From contig JACKOF010000002.1 in the NCBI GenBank assembly GCA_024234435.1, positions 248,001 through 312,000 of the forward strand: a stretch of 64,000 nucleotides of DNA, given 5' to 3'. Made by a program: the position numbers and the translations under genes. The notes under the pieces were generated by a model, which saw only the letters and a program-made list of their open reading frames with translations, did not search any database and was not told where the DNA came from. Position 1 is the first letter of the stretch; the number at the start of each line of letters is the position of its first letter. The stretch is from Pseudomonadales bacterium. Lineage in GTDB: Bacteria; Pseudomonadota; Gammaproteobacteria; Pseudomonadales; Porticoccaceae. Below are positions 61,792 to 64,000 of the stretch, piece by piece.

Positions 61792-62444
61792 ACCATGTCC
61801 AGCACTTTGTCCACCAGTTTATTAATACCAGTGACGGCTTCTCCGATACGATTGGCCAGCATGTACGCCGGTGTCGTTACCAGCTTGTTAGCCTCATCCA
61901 CACAGATATCTTCCACTGCACAATTCCGGTGATGGGCACCGGTTGCATCAATAGCTGCAGCGGTATCGGCATCGTTACCAATAGTGCACTGAACACCCTC
62001 ACCAAACAGCACGCCAGACATCGCTGGCGCAATACACACCAGTCCTACAGGCTTTCCAGCCCCATGCATCGCTTTCACCAACGTCTGGAAATCTTCGTTC
62101 ACCTTCAGGCTGGAACCATTCACTGCAAAATCAGAGAGGTTTTTTGCTGCACCAAAACCGCCAGGCACAATCAACGCATCAAAGTCCTCTGCGTTTGCTT
62201 CGACAAGACTTTTAATCTCGCCGCGCACAATCCGGGCAGCTTCTACCAGCACATTGCGCCGCTCTCCCTCAGCCACTTCTCCAGTCAGGTGGTTCACCAC
62301 GTGCATCTGCTCAATATCCGGCGCGAAACACTGCACCTCTGCGCCAGCCTGATCCAGGCGCAACAGGGTAATCACCGATTCATAAATCTCAGCACCATCA
62401 AACACTCCGCAACCAGACAGCACCACTGCAACTTTTTTACTCAT
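61788..62444 (-). CDS. elbB: ElbB glyoxalase-like protein (DJ-1/PfpI)
   Basis: The 218-residue product belongs to the DJ-1/PfpI family, with the nucleophilic Cys in LVCIAPAMSG and the Glu/His support in GCGVFDGAEIYE. PGGFGAAKNLSDFA is the ElbB hallmark. E. coli ElbB has weak glyoxalase activity and was linked to isoprenoid yield; the natural substrate is unknown. It is coupled to the TIGR02444 gene. Confidence 0.93.
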   Translation of the reverse strand: MSKKVAVVLSGCGVFDGAEIYESVITLLRLDQAGAEVQCFAPDIEQMHVVNHLTGEVAEGERRNVLVEAARIVRGEIKSLVEANAEDFDALIVPGGFGAAKNLSDFAVNGSSLKVNEDFQTLVKAMHGAGKPVGLVCIAPAMSGVLFGEGVQCTIGNDADTAAAIDATGAHHRNCAVEDICVDEANKLVTTPAYMLANRIGEAVTGINKLVDKVLDMV

Positions 62445-62526
62445 TGAACTTCACCTCCACATGCAAACCACAACAGCAACAAACTTTACTCGAAATATCA
62501 GTGGCAATCAGCCTTTCCCGCTTCGC

Positions 62527-63222
62527 CTAACCTGTCCGCTCAAACAGCAAATCCCAAACACCATGCCCCAGACGTTCACCACGTTTTTCAAATTTGGTGA
62601 TGGGCCGATAATCCGGCCTCGGTGAAAACTGCCCGGCTCCGGCACGATTTTCAAAACTTTCGGCGGCGCTCAATACTTCCATCATATACTCAGCGTATGG
62701 CTCCCAATCGGTCGCCAGGTGAAATACTCCACCCACTTTCAGTTTTTGACGAATTTTTTCTACAAATACAGGTTGCACAATGCGGCGCTTGTTATGCTTT
62801 TTTTTATGCCATGGGTCGGGAAAATACAACTGCACACGATCTAACGACTCATTGACTATACAGTCATCCAGCACATCCACGGCATCCGCCAGATAAACGC
62901 GTAAATTGGTTAGTCCGTCTTTACCTGCATCACTGATCAACCGGCCGACACCGGGGGGGTGAACTTCAATACCAATGAAATCTTTATCCGGTTCAGTCGC
63001 TAGCATAGCGTGAAGTGAGGCGCCCATACCAAAACCAATCTCCAGCACCACGGGGGCCGATCGCCCAAAAATAACGCTGCTCTCAATAAGCCCGCCATGT
63101 AAACTGAGACCATACTGCGGCCAGTATTTTTCAAAGGCCGTCTTTTGTCCATCTGTCATACGACCCGCGCGTACCACATAACTGCGAATGGATTTTTTCT
63201 TGTATTCAGGGCGTATATCCAA
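62527..63222 (-). CDS. trmB: tRNA (guanine(46)-N7)-methyltransferase
   Basis: TrmB methylates G46 of the tRNA variable loop with SAM. The 231-residue product has VLEIGFGMGASLHAM for SAM, IGIEVHPPGVG, and the family motif FPDPWHKKKHNKRRIVQ. It lies downstream of DUF423 with a 39-nt gap. Confidence 0.97.
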   Translation of the reverse strand: MDIRPEYKKKSIRSYVVRAGRMTDGQKTAFEKYWPQYGLSLHGGLIESSVIFGRSAPVVLEIGFGMGASLHAMLATEPDKDFIGIEVHPPGVGRLISDAGKDGLTNLRVYLADAVDVLDDCIVNESLDRVQLYFPDPWHKKKHNKRRIVQPVFVEKIRQKLKVGGVFHLATDWEPYAEYMMEVLSAAESFENRAGAGQFSPRPDYRPITKFEKRGERLGHGVWDLLFERTG

Positions 63223-63261
63223 CTATCGTTTCTCCACTATTTTCACTAGGGACCGTTAACA

Positions 63262-63654
63262 CTAAGATGGGGTTCGTTCTGCATCTGTGAATGCGACCAG
63301 AGCAAAAACAAACACCAGCCAGCCTAGCAATAAAAGCACGCCGCCTATCGGAGTGATCATGCCCAGCTGTTTTATTCCCGTCAAAACCAGAACATAGAGA
63401 CTGCCCGAAAAGACAATAATACCCGCCGAAAATAAACTGCCGACCAGATATAACTTATTAGCACGTGGCTGTCGTGCCATCATGATCAATACAGCCAACA
63501 GTGCCAGCACATGAAACATTTGATACTGCACCGCAGTTTGCCAAACAGATAACAGCTGCGGCTCAACATGGCCGCGCAGTGCGTGCGCACCAAAGGCACC
63601 AAGCGCCACACCCAGAAAACCGCTGATACCAGTGAAAATTGCGAGTAGTTTCAT
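63262..63654 (-). CDS. DUF423 membrane protein (YgdD-like)
   Basis: The 130-residue protein has four hydrophobic helices. The opening FTGISGFLGVALGAFGAHAL and the second segment TAVQYQMFHVLALLAVL are the DUF423 hallmarks. Its function is unknown. It lies between the rpoH terminator and trmB. Confidence 0.92.
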   Translation of the reverse strand: MKLLAIFTGISGFLGVALGAFGAHALRGHVEPQLLSVWQTAVQYQMFHVLALLAVLIMMARQPRANKLYLVGSLFSAGIIVFSGSLYVLVLTGIKQLGMITPIGGVLLLLGWLVFVFALVAFTDAERTPS

Positions 63655-63688
63655 GGCTCAATCTCAAAAAAGATAAATTGTTCATCAT

Positions 63689-63723
63689 AAAAAAAGCCGC
63701 GAAATCTGGCATCGCGGCTTTCT
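63689..63723 (-). terminator. Intrinsic terminator of rpoH
   Basis: On the minus strand AAAGCCGCGA pairs with TCGCGGCTTT over a 9-nt loop and is followed by a run of seven T. It ends the rpoH transcript ahead of DUF423. Confidence 0.9.
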
Positions 63724-63743
63724 TCCGGGCGGTCAGAAGCGTT

Positions 63744-64000
63744 TCAGGCCTCCATTACACCCCTCACTTTTTTCATGGCATTCACTTCCAGCTGGCGAAT
63801 ACGTTCAGCTGAAACACCGTATTTATCAGCCAGATCATGCAGGGTGGCTTTGGCATCGCTCAACCAGCGGCTCCGTAAAATATCCTGACTGCGCTCATCA
63901 AGTGTAGCCATTGCTTCGGCCATCCGGCCATAACTGTCCTGCTCTGTATCTTCCTGCTCCAGCAACAATGCCGGATCACCACTGTGATCTTCAAGGTAGT
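63744..64000 (-). CDS. rpoH: RNA polymerase sigma factor RpoH, C-terminal part (partial)
   Basis: The last 85 codons are present; the gene continues past the right edge. They contain YLEDHSGDPA just upstream of the visible region 4 with LDERSQDILRSRWLSD and the -35-binding HTH TLHDLADKYGVSAERIRQLE. RpoH (sigma-32) directs heat-shock transcription. The sigma-32 identity rests on the region-4 pattern; another group 2/3 sigma is possible but less likely. Confidence 0.92.
   Translation of the reverse strand, partial: YLEDHSGDPALLLEQEDTEQDSYGRMAEAMATLDERSQDILRSRWLSDAKATLHDLADKYGVSAERIRQLEVNAMKKVRGVMEA

Noticed and set aside
61680..62447. 255-residue open frame opposite elbB and the TIGR02444 gene
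   Set aside because: It is a Cys/His-rich translation of the wrong strand over two recognised genes.

Overview
The window is almost entirely core chromosome of a gammaproteobacterium. Gene content and order resemble Pseudomonas and its marine relatives (Cellvibrio/Spongiibacter-type lineages). Shared features are a Vfr-like CRP beside trpC, AlgQ/Rsd beside DsbB, an LpoP-like lipoprotein beside mrcB, and several blocks whose order matches P. aeruginosa as I remember it: rRNA-tyrS-M23-anmK-erpA-argC-hemJ, dsbD-aroQ-accBC-prmA-zinc ribbon-dusB-fis-purHD, coq7-osmC-vfr-trpCDGE, and dsbB-algQ-FKBP. The species cannot be named from the sequence alone. No CRISPR array, prophage, transposase or tRNA gene was seen.

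Layout. 1-790: the 5' end of a 16S rRNA gene (minus strand) with a boxA leader and three tandem near-consensus promoters, then the tyrS terminator. 0.8-10.4 kb: tyrS, an M23 peptidase, anmK (cell-wall recycling), erpA (Fe-S delivery), a bactofilin with a coiled-coil membrane protein, argC, a ClC anion transporter and hemJ. 10.5-17 kb: an orphan NIT-like protein, DUF2058 and DUF924 proteins, hemL, hemB, rsuA and rsmC. 17-27.7 kb: a PilZ/DUF1631 pair, lpoP-mrcB, a sugar/nucleoside kinase, a GGDEF-EAL protein, DUF2333 and a copper chaperone. 27.8-38.8 kb: dsbD, aroQ, accBC, prmA, a zinc-ribbon membrane protein with very long acidic repeats, dusB-fis and purHD. 38.9-43.6 kb: an MBL hydrolase, coq7, a LysR regulator divergent from a 35-residue membrane protein whose gene is tandemly duplicated and decayed, OsmC and CRP/Vfr. 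43.7-48.6 kb: trpC, trpD, trpG and trpE on one strand with a Trp-rich leader peptide, then rpe. 48.7-64 kb: DUF1244, DUF2784, ubiD, a CBS protein, fetB, an RND efflux pair, gshA, acpH, dsbB, algQ, an FKBP isomerase, TIGR02444, elbB, trmB, DUF423 and the 3' end of rpoH.

The genes mostly serve house-keeping pathways: tryptophan, purine, fatty-acid, haem, ubiquinone, glutathione and disulphide metabolism, translation (rRNA, tRNA and ribosomal-protein modification) and cell-wall growth. The least explained parts are the lysR/35-aa gene duplication (41.6-42.2 kb), the 14 x 9-nt plus 45 x 6-nt repeat array inside the zinc-ribbon gene (33.4-33.85 kb), the trp leader, the PilZ/DUF1631 pair and the orphan NIT-like protein. 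I found no convincing wholly new multi-gene system.
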